Source: Bedellia somnulentella
Taxonomy: Eukaryota; Arthropoda; Insecta; Lepidoptera; Bedelliidae
DNA: 64,000 nucleotides
Assembly (NCBI GenBank): GCA_963576735.1
Contig: OY755170.1
Span: forward strand, 13,810,567 to 13,874,566
Direction: 5' to 3'
Shown: one piece after another, positions 31,211-62,639 of the stretch
Layout: every line of letters starts with the position of its first letter
Position numbering within the stretch: position 1 is the stretch's first letter
Notes under the pieces: generated by a model
Database searches by the model: none
What the model was told of the DNA's origin: nothing
Seen by the model: only the letters and a program-made list of their open reading frames with translations
Made by a program: the position numbers and the translations under genes

Positions 31211-31464
31211 TGCTGTGTAGTGTCGGCTTAGAATAGCACTACCCCATTTCTTCCTGTGGGTGTACGTAAGAGGCGACTAACGGTATTGGGGCTTTAAAGG
31301 GATTATTGGGCGATGCGGTTGGAGACCCATCACCAACAACCTTTATTTTACCATCTTTTCCCCACTCAACTTTCCAAAGGTGGCTGAGGAATTTCTCATT
31401 CCTTAGCTCTGGCTACCCCATCTAGGGATTTATAGCCGTGATTATATGTATGTATGTATGTATT
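31211..31464 (+). mobile_element. SINE A, full length
   Basis: TGCTGTGTAGTGTCGGCTTA through GATGCGGTTGGAGACCCATC and GTGGCTGAGGAATTTCTCAT to TTATAGCCGTGATTATATG(TATG)n. Confidence 0.95.
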
Positions 31465-31537
31465 ACTGTTAATACATACATACAACATACATATGATATA
31501 ATAAATTAATACTTATAATACATATCAATATTATTAT

Positions 31538-33065
31538 ACTTACTCACTTACTTACTTATACTCACGCCCATTATTCCCATTGGGGTCGGCAGAGACTATC
31601 GATCCCCACCTAGTACGATCTTGACAAACCTCTCTTGCTTCCGTTACATTCATTATTCTTCTCATACATGCTCTTTTATTCTTCTCACTTCGGACCCCTG
31701 CCTTTATAAGAACGTTTTACGAGGCCGTCCTCTACTAACAATCCCATCCACATTGGCTCTATATATCTCCTTTGCTACTTTATTTTCATCCATCCTCTCT
31801 ATGTGCCCAAACCACCTCAACATTCCTTTTTCTATCTTGCATACTACGTCATCTTTCAAACCTACTCGTTCACGGATCACAGTATTTCTCACTCTATCAC
31901 ACAGCCTTACATTACATATACTTCTGAGGGATCTCATTTCCACTGCATTAACTCTACTTTCATGCTTCTTCTGCAATGCCCAACATTCACTACCATACAT
32001 CAGCGTGGGAACCAGAACAGCATTATGCACAGCCATTCGAGCCTTTTCTGACAACGACTGGCTCAACATCAGACTGTTCATGGCTGCCCGCATTCACCGC
32101 GTTTCCCTTTTTAACTCTCCTTTCAATATCTTTCTCACATTTTCCATCCCTAGTAAACAAACTCCCCAGATATACAAATTCTTTCACTTGTTCCACTTTC
32201 TTACCATTTATAACAATGTTACATTCTGTCATACTTTCCTCTCTTTCAAAAACCATTGTTCTGGTTTTGACCACATTCACTCTCATTCCCTTTCTTTCGA
32301 AAGACTTACACGCAATGTTCACCATCTCCTGCAACTCATTTACCGTTGACGCAAGTAACACTTGATCGTCAGCGTATAAGAGGCATTTAATGATGAACCC
32401 TCTCATTTTCAGTCCATAATCACTTTCGCGCAGTTCTTTCAAACAATCGTCCATGAACAAATTAAAGAGCCACAGAGAAGCCACACAACCCTGCCGTACA
32501 CCCCTAGAGATCTCAAACCAGTCCGTGTCTTCTCCGTTTACTCTCACACATGCATTGGAATCCTCATAGAGTGACTCCAATGCACGTATAAGTTGGCTCC
32601 CCAAACCGAACTTAGACAACACCTTCCACAAATACTTTCTTACTACCCTATCATACGCCTTCTCCAAATCAATGAAGGTGCAATACACTTTTTGGTTTTT
32701 TGCCAAAAATTTCTCTGTAATGCACATTAAGGAGAAGACTTGATTCATACATCCCATTCCCTTCCTAAATCCTGCTTGTACATCCTTAATTTTTTCATCC
32801 GTTTCTTTCATCACCCTTTCGATCAGAACTTTCGCATACAATTTGCCGACAACACTGAGTAGGCTGATACCATGGTAGTTTTGCTTCTTGGCGTGACCCT
32901 TTCCCTTTATATAGGGGCACAATCACGGCTCTACACCAATCTTTTGGTACTTTACCAAGTGCCCAACACTTCTGAAAAAGGAAGAACAGCCAAGAAGCCA
33001 CTAACCCTTTACCAGCCCTCAGCATTTTGACACATATCCTATCATATCCTGCCGCTTTTCCTAGT
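31538..33065 (-). pseudogene. RTE-like LINE, reverse transcriptase to 3' end (longest copy)
   Basis: The minus-strand coding sequence starts at GKAAGYDRICVKMLRAGKGL, then VPKDWCRAVIVPLYKGKG, with a frameshift near 32900. It then reads YHGISLLSVVGKLYAKVLIE, AGFRKGMGCMNQVF, FIDLEKAYDRV (RT motif with the first Asp), GVRQGCVASLWLFNLFMD and LLYADDQVLLAS (active-site YADD), followed by KEFVYLGSLFTRDGKC. A second frameshift near 32090 leads into MRAAMNSLMLSQSLSEKARM and VPTLMYGSECWALQKKHES. Known family: order and C terminus fit RTE-clade non-LTR elements. The endonuclease is absent (5' truncation), and two frameshifts make it inactive. A deletion near 31715 removes most of the GNVSRGRPRR...IESVL segment. 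The 3' end is CCCCAATGGGAATAATGGGCGTGAG plus (TAAG)n. Confidence 0.9.
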
Positions 33066-33118
33066 ATTATTATACATATATTATTATACATACTTTTTAT
33101 TTATATACTTAAAATATA

Positions 33119-33450
33119 GAACCGTGATAGCTCATTGGGTAGAACACCGGTTATCGTGCAAACGACTAAGTGTTTTTAATCCCGGGTCAGACATATGTGT
33201 GGTTAATTAATCATGGTTGTTAACGGTGAGAGAAAATATCGTTAGGAAACCCACATGGCTGAGTTGTACCTAGTCATGTGACAGTATATTCGTACAAAAC
33301 GGCGATAGGCCTGCCCTCTATAACGTGAGTACACTGTTCATGCAAAACGTCGGTACTCTGAACCCCAGGTGACAAAGGCACGTGATGTTCAGAAGTATTA
33401 GTACCTCTGCGACTTTGGGGATATTCGGCGTGAACGTTTGTGCTATGTTA
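33119..33450 (+). mobile_element. SINE B, near full length, plus strand
   Basis: The head ACCGTGATAGCTCATTGGGT and a damaged B box (GTGTTTTTAATCCCGGG) are followed by CCACATGGCTGAGTTG, CGTACAAAACGGCGATAGGC and the 3' end GGGGATATTCGGCGTGAACG. Confidence 0.9.
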
Positions 33451-33464
33451 CTTAATATATAGAA

Positions 33465-33605
33465 TTTAATTTGTAAGAGTATTGTAGCGTTTCAGTAAGG
33501 TAGTGTTTTTTACCATAGCCTTGAAAATAGATTGGGATTTAGCCTGACGAATCTCTACCGGAAGTGGGTTCCACAACTGTGTATTATATAATATTGTGTG
33601 TATTA
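33465..33605 (-). repeat. LINE C-terminal scrap
   Basis: On the minus strand CAGTTGTGGAACCCACTTCC reads QLWNPLPVEIRQAKSQSIF, then KAMVKNTTLLKRY, a typical LINE C-terminal 'LWN.LP..IR.A.S...FK' pattern. Confidence 0.5.
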
Positions 33606-33617
33606 TATATCATACCA

Positions 33618-33872
33618 TACTAGCTGACCCGACAGACTTCGTACTATAAATTTGCTTATGCCAAACTTTAGGCGTTTCTTCCGGTACTCTGAGTTCAATC
33701 AGGCGTGAATATTTTATTGGTAAAATATTTCCGGGATAAAAAGTATTCTGTTTGATAACTGGGGTCATTATCTAGCATTCTGCTAAATTTCATTCGTATA
33801 CATTCTGTGATGGAGAAGCATTTTCACCTAAAACACACAAACATCTAAACTTTCACATTTATAATATTAATA
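33618..33872 (+). repeat. Element H, copy 1
   Basis: TAGCTGACCCGACAGACTTC through TTTAGGCGTTTCTTCCGGTA and CAGGCGTGAATATTTTATTG to ACTTTCACATTTATAATATT. It is nearly the same over 250 bases as 44708-44990, and its 3' end resembles the head of element G in reverse. Confidence 0.7.
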
Positions 33873-33974
33873 GGATTACTATTATCATATAGAGGAGGAG
33901 GATATAGGTATTTACGTTGGTCATGATCATAAAAATACAATATTAATAAAATACTATCCGAAATATAGTAGAGT

Positions 33975-34192
33975 TTCATATCTATGTATATATATATAAA
34001 AGAAAGTGGTGTTAGTTACACTATCTATAACTCGAGAACAGATGAACCGATCTGGCTCAAAATTGTTGGAGAGGTAGCTCAGAACCAGGAAAAGGACATA
34101 GGATATATAGCATCACTCGAAATATCGTAAAGGGTAAGCAGTAAAAAATATTTAACAACATCCGTGCGAAGCCGGGTTGGACCACTAGTTAT
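33975..34192 (+). repeat. Element G-like short copy
   Basis: (TA)n, AAAGAAAGTGGTGTTAGTTA, then GAACAGATGAACCGATCTGG and the tail CCGTGCGAAGCCGGGTTGGA CCACTAGT. The tail fits the G pattern loosely. Confidence 0.5.
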
Positions 34193-36743
34193 TCATAAAA
34201 CAGCCATTGAAGTATTGGTAGTGTAGTGGTAGAATGTGAAACTCCTTTCAACTGGTCAATAATAGGTACCTCAATTTCTAGAATGTCAATAATTATTGAT
34301 GGACCAACCAACTGAAAAGCGGAAATAACAGATGTAATTTTTAAAACTTAGGGTTGCTATATGGTTTTTTACGTTTTCTCCCAAATATTCGATGAAGTTT
34401 CCTTTAAAGTTATGTCCTTGAAGTAACTTCATTAAGTTCAGTGACTTATATCTACTAAGATCTGGTGAAACACTACAAGTAATGGTGCATCTGCAATGCT
34501 AAAAATTTATAAATTCCTAAGCCATGAGTACGGATGGCCGAATACGATAACCATCACCTGGTACGTCTTTAGAACGTGGAAATATATGTGCGTAAGATTA
34601 ATATTTTTGTATAATTATATTCATCCATTGAATAAATTAGGTAATAGACAGGCGCTTTCAGTGAGCACAGTTCGGTATGCAAAGTTTTTTTTGTATTTAT
34701 TAAATATTTTTATTGGATAGGAAACACGAAAATAAAAGACTAATTTGAATTATTTTTCATTTAAAATGAATAATTGTCAAGTATGTTTTTTTAATGATTT
34801 ATAACTTTTGTTTTAATGACGTAATCGATCAACAAAATCACGTAGCGATTTGCAAATGAAGCGAAATGTTTAATAAAAATGTTGCTGATTGCAAAACTAT
34901 CACGAACTTGTGATCTCAAATGAAATTACTACGATATTATACTATACAAATCTATGATTTTCGGTATTTTGTTAATAAACTGCAAAAACTAATGTCTTTG
35001 AAATAATATTGGAGGTCAAATATACAGTTTTTTGATAAAATAACAGTTATCTTAGTTTTATTTCATTTAATTTCAAGAAAATATTGTTTAAAAACACAAT
35101 ATCTGGAAATGGTTTCGTAATAAGCATCACTTTTGTAAAACTTTGCATATCAAATTATTATACCAAAAGTCACGTTATAACTCTTATTATAACTCATGTC
35201 AGTATCTTTTCTTTCAAACGTAAGAAATTACACCAGCCGAAACCACCCGTCATTGAATAGACAATAGATATCTATTTATTTAAAATAGTTTACTTTTGAC
35301 CGACATGTATGAATTTTGACTCACAACGTTATAAACAGATAATTTGGTTCACCTGGCAGGTACTTACGCCCATCGAAAACGATTGTAATTTTATTTTCAT
35401 CCATTGTGTAATTGAATAAAAGGGTTATACTAATTTCAAGCCTCCAGAAACAAGTTTTTTTTGTTTTTGTCTTTGAAAATCTAATAAATTAATAATGTGT
35501 AGGGCTGAGCGGTATCTGGCAATGGGCAATGGCTGAAAATGGCAAGTAATCACTATAAGAGTTTTTACCATTACAGGTTCACCGTTACTTGGAAGTTAAT
35601 TAGGTCTTAGTTCATTATTAATATGGTACCTTAATTTATACAAAAACTGAAAGCTCAGTTCTCGTAATGAACAATAAACACAAATATTTCTCTGAATTCA
35701 TAAACTATTTTTTGATCTGTTTAACAATCAACATAATTATCACACCATTCACTCCCAATCTAAGTATGTCTCCACCGATGGGCTGAACGAAAATGCTGTT
35801 CTTCAACAAAATCTATAGGCCAAAGTGAAAACAAGTTGTAGGCAGTTTAAAGATGCATAAATACCCATTCATTTGGCTCCGTTCGATATAAAAATAGACC
35901 ATAAATAGATAGGTTTTTGAATATTTAAAAACAATAAAATGCAATTACAGAGAAATCATTATTATTTCTATCAGCGCAGGGGCATTTACACATAACTGGT
36001 AGTTATTGTGTAATTTAATTTTGTGAAGTCGTAAAGGCTTGAGAAGCCGACTCTTAGGAAAACCTGGATCGATCAATGGGCCGCTGAGTGTCTTGGTTCG
36101 TGAAACTCCAACGTAAGTAGGTTCGACTCAGTCCAAATTCATTGTTGCCTATATCGAGAACAGTTGTTTTTGTGGGAATAGGTCTAACCGTTTGGTCGGT
36201 TAGCCCGTTTGACGGATTTCATTTTTCGTGGCAAAGAGGAGTTTTTGCCCGTTTTAGCTCCAATCAATCGCCCTAATAATGCTGCCTGGCTTTTTGAGCC
36301 CAGACGACTTCCTCTCTGTTACACTTTAATCAATAAATTTAGCATTTTAAACATATCTTCGTTGGTTCTAGTCATAACTTCATTAACAGGTTAAATTTAG
36401 CTAATTTTAGAGGTCAAAAAGGCCCAGGTTGTTTGTTTAACAACCTGTTTGTGGCAACACTTATCGACCGTGGCGCGAAACTTCTCTCTCCATGTTGGTG
36501 GCTCTGTGAGCATCCATTGATTGATTGATGGATCTACATTGAATGATGTCTTGTGGAGTAGTGTAATTGTCAATATATTATTGTCAGTATAGAACAGGAC
36601 AGGTGCTTACTATTTATTTGTAAAATTCATAAAATGTTGATTAGTTTGCAATGTGACTTGTTTTGAAGTAAAATACTCATCATTGCTGTTGTTTTACTCA
36701 TTCCTGGTACTGCGAACATATTTTTTGCTTATATTTTTTGTAG
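34193..36743. other. Repeat-poor intergenic sequence upstream of RSPRY1
   Basis: No supported exon. 36073-36150 has tRNA-like boxes (GGGCCGCTGAGTG and GTAGGTTCGACTCAG), which may be a single tRNA-derived repeat. The TSS and first exon of RSPRY1 should lie somewhere here or just downstream, but I cannot locate them from sequence alone. Confidence 0.4.
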
Positions 36744-36829
36744 TTGCATTATTTAGAAAACATCAACATTTAAGTGCTAAAGTTTTGCAACCAGATGTTT
36801 ACAAAAACTATGAACTAAAATTACAGTTG
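36744..36829 (+). other. Candidate exon: acceptor and donor around an open 86-bp segment
   Basis: TATTTTTTGTAG precedes 36744 and CAGTTG|GTAAGC follows 36829. One frame reads ALFRKHQHLSAKVLQPDVYK then NYELKLQL, after a very hydrophobic run in the upstream sequence. The frame that would feed the RSPRY1 start contains stops, so if used it would be a 5' UTR exon. I see no downstream partner for the protein frame. Confidence 0.2.
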
Positions 36830-37805
36830 GTAAGCATTTACCTATTTATTATATCATGCTATAGTGTAAACCTGATCCCCTATAAACGAAATGTTGCATA
36901 AATTTGTTCACACTGGGATCATTTGTATTGCAATGTGAATGTGAGACTTCCATATAATTGCTGATGTTGTAATTTTTGTATAATTCGAAGAATCGATAAG
37001 GATTGTGTTTACAGCACTCAACATTAATGTAAATGCATTAACTTGACTACACCAGTACACTTTTATCTAAGTGTTACAAAATATTTGGGTGGGTTATTAA
37101 AATACTATTTTTGCTGAACTTTTATGAAAGATTATGTTCCTATTTTTAAATCTGTATCATAAATTAATGTAATTGATTATAAACTTTTTTTTTTATTCAT
37201 ATCAGTTTAATCTGATACAGGCCAGAAGTAATTTGAGACAAATTTTGATCATAATTTATGTAACTTTATCTCCTACCTAATAATATTTTTATACTCCTTT
37301 ACATTTCAATAGTGTTCTTTCTACATGGTAACTTACTCTATGCTTAATATTTAAGAGTTATTTTTGTATGGAAGTTTATGATCTACCTCATGTTTAAAAA
37401 ATCTTAAGCTAATATTTTTCATTCTTTATTGAGTTTAATACCTAATTTATATATTTTTTTTAAAGAATTATTATTGTGTAAAAGTAATTTGTCTATATGA
37501 GCATTAAATCTTTCTTTTTATAAGCACTTCCTAGCAAACCCTCTAGTTTTTGACCTACCTACATATTTAACATTATTTCTTTTGTTTCTAAATTCATTTT
37601 GTTGCAGTACAAATTCTAGCATGGGTGCTTTGGTTGTCTCCTTAAGATTGTACTTGAAAATATAATTAAAAATACATAAAATTATTATATTGACCAAACT
37701 AGGTTAGCTCTTAGAATAAGAAAATAGGCCTGTTTCAAATTGCAGTAATTTTACTAATGAATATGTTGTGTTCTTTCTGCTTTCAGTTTTTCAAGGCGTG
37801 TCATC

Positions 37806-57422
<19,617 letters not shown>

Positions 57423-60400
57423 CGCCCCTTTCCTATACTTCAAAACCTTGGCTTGGCCAGACTTTGGCGCGTGTGCTGTTATTATACACTTCTTTATTGC
57501 AAATTTAATAATTCAGCGATCGGTTAAATTTCTTGAAATTATATCTGACATCGACACTGTGTGAAATGAGCAATGTATCATCTAAATAATCTCGTATATT
57601 AACTCGTATATCGAATCTATAAAAGGCATTAAAGTAAATTAAATTTGATTAAATAATACCAGTGTCTATAAATTTCAGTAATCGATACATTGCTTGTATT
57701 TTCTGTAAAAACCATAAGTTTATTATACCAATGTATATAATTCATATAGTGTGCCTCAGAATAACTAAACGCGCTGACTTGACAGTACCTACATTGTTAT
57801 TTGAAGTTTGCATATTACTATCAACTTTTGTTTTCTTAGTGATCGTTACACATATTATATTATTGGACCTTCCCCTATTTTTCGTAGTAAAAGCTACTTT
57901 TTTGGTTATTTGACAAAATGTGCATACTTAAAATTCAATGGCAAATTATAACCAGTGTAATATGTGATAAAGAAGTGTTTAAAATAATATTTGTAGTAGA
58001 TGAGTAGCTTGTTGACTTGTTTAAAGTATTGTTAATCGTGAGTGACGTATTTTCTTATAGACTGTTATGTATACACATCTCAGTAATTATAAATCAGTAT
58101 CTATATTGTTATCTAAGAGATATTCAGCTATTTGCAAATTTAGTGTATTATGGTACTCACTAAATTTGTGCTAATAAAAATATAAATGTCGTAAAATCTG
58201 ATTGTAGCCAAGTCAAATTTTTAAAGCGAACTTAAATAATACGTAACTGGCCAAATACGTACTTACTACTTTTCTCCTATTAAAGATTTTTTTTCCTTTA
58301 TCAGCTTAACTTTTCGTTTTGCACCTTTTTTGATTTTTCAGTATTGTATGAAATCATTGTCTATATGCGTCTTCTCATATATAATGTAAATTAATATAAA
58401 ATATATCTCTATTATAGATAGTTTAAAATTAAGCCCAAACACGTCAAGAACGTAAAAAGAGTATTTTTGATATTTGTTTCGTAATTAAAAATAAGTTGTT
58501 TAAGTCAGCCGTCTTCATAATTGTTGTTTGTATTACCCATTGCCTCTAAGTTTTCAATCTGACCAGGCAACTTATTTGAAGGTCTTGAGAGGATACTTGG
58601 TATTTGGTAGTTACCCAGGTAGGCAAACATTAAGTGAATGGATTACAAAATATGTATTTTTCGTCTAGACCTACTATTTTTGATTTTGTATTGATACGGC
58701 CAAAAATACGCTAGTCAGTTTGGGAATCTGCTCACAGCTATTTGTATCCATTATGTACTCCGCTTAAAATACATGTGACAGTATTCACTAGAATACGAGT
58801 CTTTCTGATTAAATATATTTTGATTTGATATGAATAAAACTTTATGACTTGAAGCTGTGCTATTCATAGAAATGTATTAATATGTGTTGTTTGTTACATT
58901 TATTACATAGTTTATCTGATATAAAAGTTAAGAAATAGTTTATGAGACTTGATTCAGCTTAGCAAAAAACAAAATGTACACATAAATTTTAAAGGTTTTG
59001 AAAATGAAATTAACGTAAAAAATGATTAAATGTTCAACTCAAAAAGCCTTAAAAGCTTACATTGAAAGTTTTGCTTTGCTGGATAAAGCTTATGATATGG
59101 ATAATGCTTTATGTCTATCGGATATTTTTCTTTTGTCGTTAACATCTTAAGACTTTTTAGTCATCAAATTAGGATGTAATGTTCTTTTTATAATTTTCGT
59201 AGTAAATAGTGTACTATTTTTTTTTAAGTGCCACTAAGTATATAAAGAATAGTCAACGTAAACGACATTGTATGTTATAAGTTAGTTGAACGGTTTCAAA
59301 CCGCATTGTGTAAAGGATAAGAGTTGACAGAAGCCTTTTCTTCTGTACCTTATGAAAGGTATAGTTTGAGCCTCTTCAGACTATCTAAAACAATAAAGAC
59401 TGACAGATCAATTGAATTTGAAGCCACGTTACTGTACGTATCATCAAAATTGCTCTAACAATGGAAGTGTATGTACACCAAGTGTTTGATGGGCTTCCAA
59501 TATGTGCGCACTGTTAGTCCATATTTTCTTAGAAGTTTGGAAGGCAGATAGTTGATGACGAACATTTGCCATGGTATTATCTTCGACTTTTGTATTTCCT
59601 TTATCTTATAAGTACTTGTATTGCATAAATAAAACTGCAAAATTGACAATAAGTGCTGAAACATATTGTCAATGTTAGTTTTAAATTTATTGTGATTTAA
59701 AACACGAAGATGTTTAATTGATAGATCTTTTAGATTATCCTTTTTTGTGTGTTTTTGTTTGCTGATTTAAACTTGATTTCAGCTATTTAGTTAACTTTCT
59801 TTTATATGATTGATCATTCGCTCTATATTGCTATGGAGAATGTGTAGTGACTTGTGACATTATGACTAAATGGTAGAGAATTATTCTATCGAATATGACG
59901 TCTCTGCAGGTCAGTTGCAAACGAATTTTCGTGATTTCCTATGAATTTAGGTAGATGTTTTTTTATTTGATTTGATTCTCCTCAAACGGATATTCTTGTA
60001 AGGGTTATCAACGACACAGAGTATTGCTAGTTGTGTTAGGTCTCATCTTGAGAACTTGTATCAATGTTCTTTATAAAAGTATTGTATCGTTGTACTGTCT
60101 CTGTCTCTTCAACGTGAAAACTGTTTTTTTTCGCTTTTATGTGCAAACAGAATTACAAGATATATTTTTCAGTATTTTAACTTATAGGGCTAGTACAGTC
60201 AAGGTTTTTGTTGAAAGTAGGTTTTCCTCGATGATCCGATAGAAATTAGTTAGATCAGTCCTGAATTACACGCTATACCAGCTTCAAAGAAGTTCTATTT
60301 TAGTTCCCGCATTTTTGAGTTGTAATATAGCACTGTACTTACTAGTTTAAATCATTAAAATAACATGGCAGGTTATCAATTACTGTTTTCATGTTGAAAC

Positions 60401-62334
60401 AAGAATACGGGGGCAGTACTAGATTTCTCAGATTTACGGTATTTGTTAGTTAAGATTAAGTATAAAAAGTATTTTTGTAAATATCAAAACATATAGTCTA
60501 TATTTACCTTATATTTTTTATACTGACATGATAGTAATATTGTCAGTATTGAGAAGTAATCGTCGTGTTAATGAACTAAAACCATTGGTGAAGTTACAGT
60601 AATTATATATTAGTTTACAGTAATGACACGGTGTATGCAAAGCAATAGTATAATGAGTACAATTAATCAAGACAATTCCATCTATCGTTGTATCTATCGT
60701 AAACTTGCTCACACATAAGTTTATCAAACAATGAACTTTTGCCACAAATTTGTAACATCAAACATATATCGCTGAAATTTCACGAGTTCAATATCGTCCA
60801 GTTTCTACTTAATTATACTTCATGTAACTAAAAGCCATCGTCTTCAAACTCGTTAATAATCAGGCAGTGAGAAGAATTTTAAAATAAATGGTGCTAATGT
60901 TCTAAATTGAACTAAAGAGGAATCCGTTTCAAAATAATAGTTTGGGAAAAATGGGAAATGTGTCTATTTTTCTCAAATATTTAAATGTCTTTTCACCGCC
61001 TCAATATTAAACTCTGTAAATTACTGCTATTTTTAAGAATATGCATTCCAGTAGGCCTTCATAGTAGTAAAGATCATACTCTATATTTTTTCATCAAATA
61101 CTACATAAGAAGAGTACTATTTAAAGTCATTCATAATAGTAACTGCTAATGTTAATTTACTTATACTGCCGTGTGAAATTGCTCTCTAACTTTTCTTGTA
61201 TACACGCAGTTAACTATCAAAATTGATCTCTTTTTGTTGTAGCCTCTAATATAGTTTTCTAGCGTTTAATGTCTTAGATCAAATTGAGCCAACAATGTTC
61301 AACCCAATCGTAACGTAGTTGTAAACAACGTTGCTGGAACTTTACAGAAGCAAACCAGTGCACCATTCTAAAATTATTAAAGTGTAACTAAAAGGTACAC
61401 AAACTCAAAACCTATAACTTTGTCCTAGATTTCAACTTAAATTGAGCTATCATGGCCGTTTGAACGAGAACTGATGGCACACTGTGTAAAGCCTCTGTTT
61501 CACTCAACTATAATCTTATACCTTAAAAGTACTGCCCATAAAAAATACTGCAATCATCAAAGTAAGCGCTGAACGACAAAGAGATAAGTACTAGATATAT
61601 ACTAGAATAGTGCATTGAGTAGCATGTTCTCGAATCAAGTAAATGTGTTATGACTAAATTGATAAAACATTGTTGACTGACAAATGATCTTTTTTGTTCA
61701 GTTAATCCAATCTGTTTGACTGATCATTGTTAAGCTATCGTTGATTAAAAACTTTTTTTATATTTAGTATATTAGAGACATAAGATATTTTGCTTCTATT
61801 TCGTTTTCTAATAAATAAACAAATCATAAAAATACTCGTTTTTTATTGGTGATAGAAATAATTAATTTCAAGAACAATACCTTTCAATTTTCAGCTCTTT
61901 CATTCCTAAGCATAACGTTTACTTTGTGTAAATGTGATTGGGTAAAACAGTGTTATTCCCCAAAGCAACGTGCACTAACCCTACTATACTTTGTTGTTAA
62001 CACACACACACACACAAAGTGTGGCTGTGTACGGTTAACTACATGTATAGTCCGCGTCGCTTCGTGACTTGAAAGTACTGTAGCTGCCATAGTCGGCTCT
62101 CTATAAACTGACTAGTGAGGCCAAAATGTCATTGAATAGGAACAGTGATTTGCTGGACCTGTTGAGTGAAAATGAGAGGTAGGGATATTGTACGACCGAG
62201 GCACTAAATTCGCAAGGAAATTCCAGTTCTGAAACTCTGACCCCTGTTCGGAATTTGTAGCTTTAGTTATATGAATTTAATAATAGCAACATTGAGAATA
62301 GCACTTAACCATTTTTACCCATGAGACAAGGGTA
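57423..62334 (+). other. Probable long 3' UTR and downstream sequence of RSPRY1
   Basis: About 4.9 kb without any SINE, LINE or foldback copy that I can recognise, until a partial SINE A head at 62294. Candidate poly(A) signals AATAAA lie at 58173-58178 (with A-rich context), 58833-58838, 59392-59397, 59628-59633 and 61810-61815; which is used cannot be told. A short (CA)n run is at 62001-62015. ORFs here are under 85 codons and featureless. Confidence 0.5.
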
Positions 62335-62580
62335 CGTACATACATATACTCACGGCTATAAATCCCTATAAGGGGTAGCCAGAGCTAAGGAATTAGAAAT
62401 TCCTCAGCCAATTTTGGAAAGTTGAGTGGGAAAAAGATGGTAAAATAAGGGCTTTTGGTGATGGGTCTCCAACCGCATCGCCCGAAAATCCTTTAAAAGC
62501 CCTAATTCTGTTAGTCGCCTCTTACGTATACCCACCGGAAGAAACGGGGTAATGATATTCTAAGCCGACACTACACAGCA
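62335..62580 (-). mobile_element. SINE A, full length
   Basis: (TACA)n, ATATACTCACGGCTATAAAT, GGAATTAGAAATTCCTCAGC, GGGTCTCCAACCGCATCGCC and CTAAGCCGACACTACACAGC. A plus-strand head fragment (GAGAATAGCACTTAACC) sits directly to its left at 62294. Confidence 0.95.
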
Positions 62581-62639
62581 ATATTAGACCAAAACAAGGG
62601 TATTGAAGCTTTTTAAGGGCTTGCGTTTAATATAATAAA

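Noticed and set aside
31621..32365. Plus-strand ORFs of up to 242 codons opposite the RTE copy
   Set aside because: They are antisense to the reverse transcriptase reading frame; their serine- and leucine-rich text is the reverse of the LINE coding sequence. The same holds for plus-strand ORFs at 7070-7417, 13420-13641, 45652-46462 and 51623-51867.
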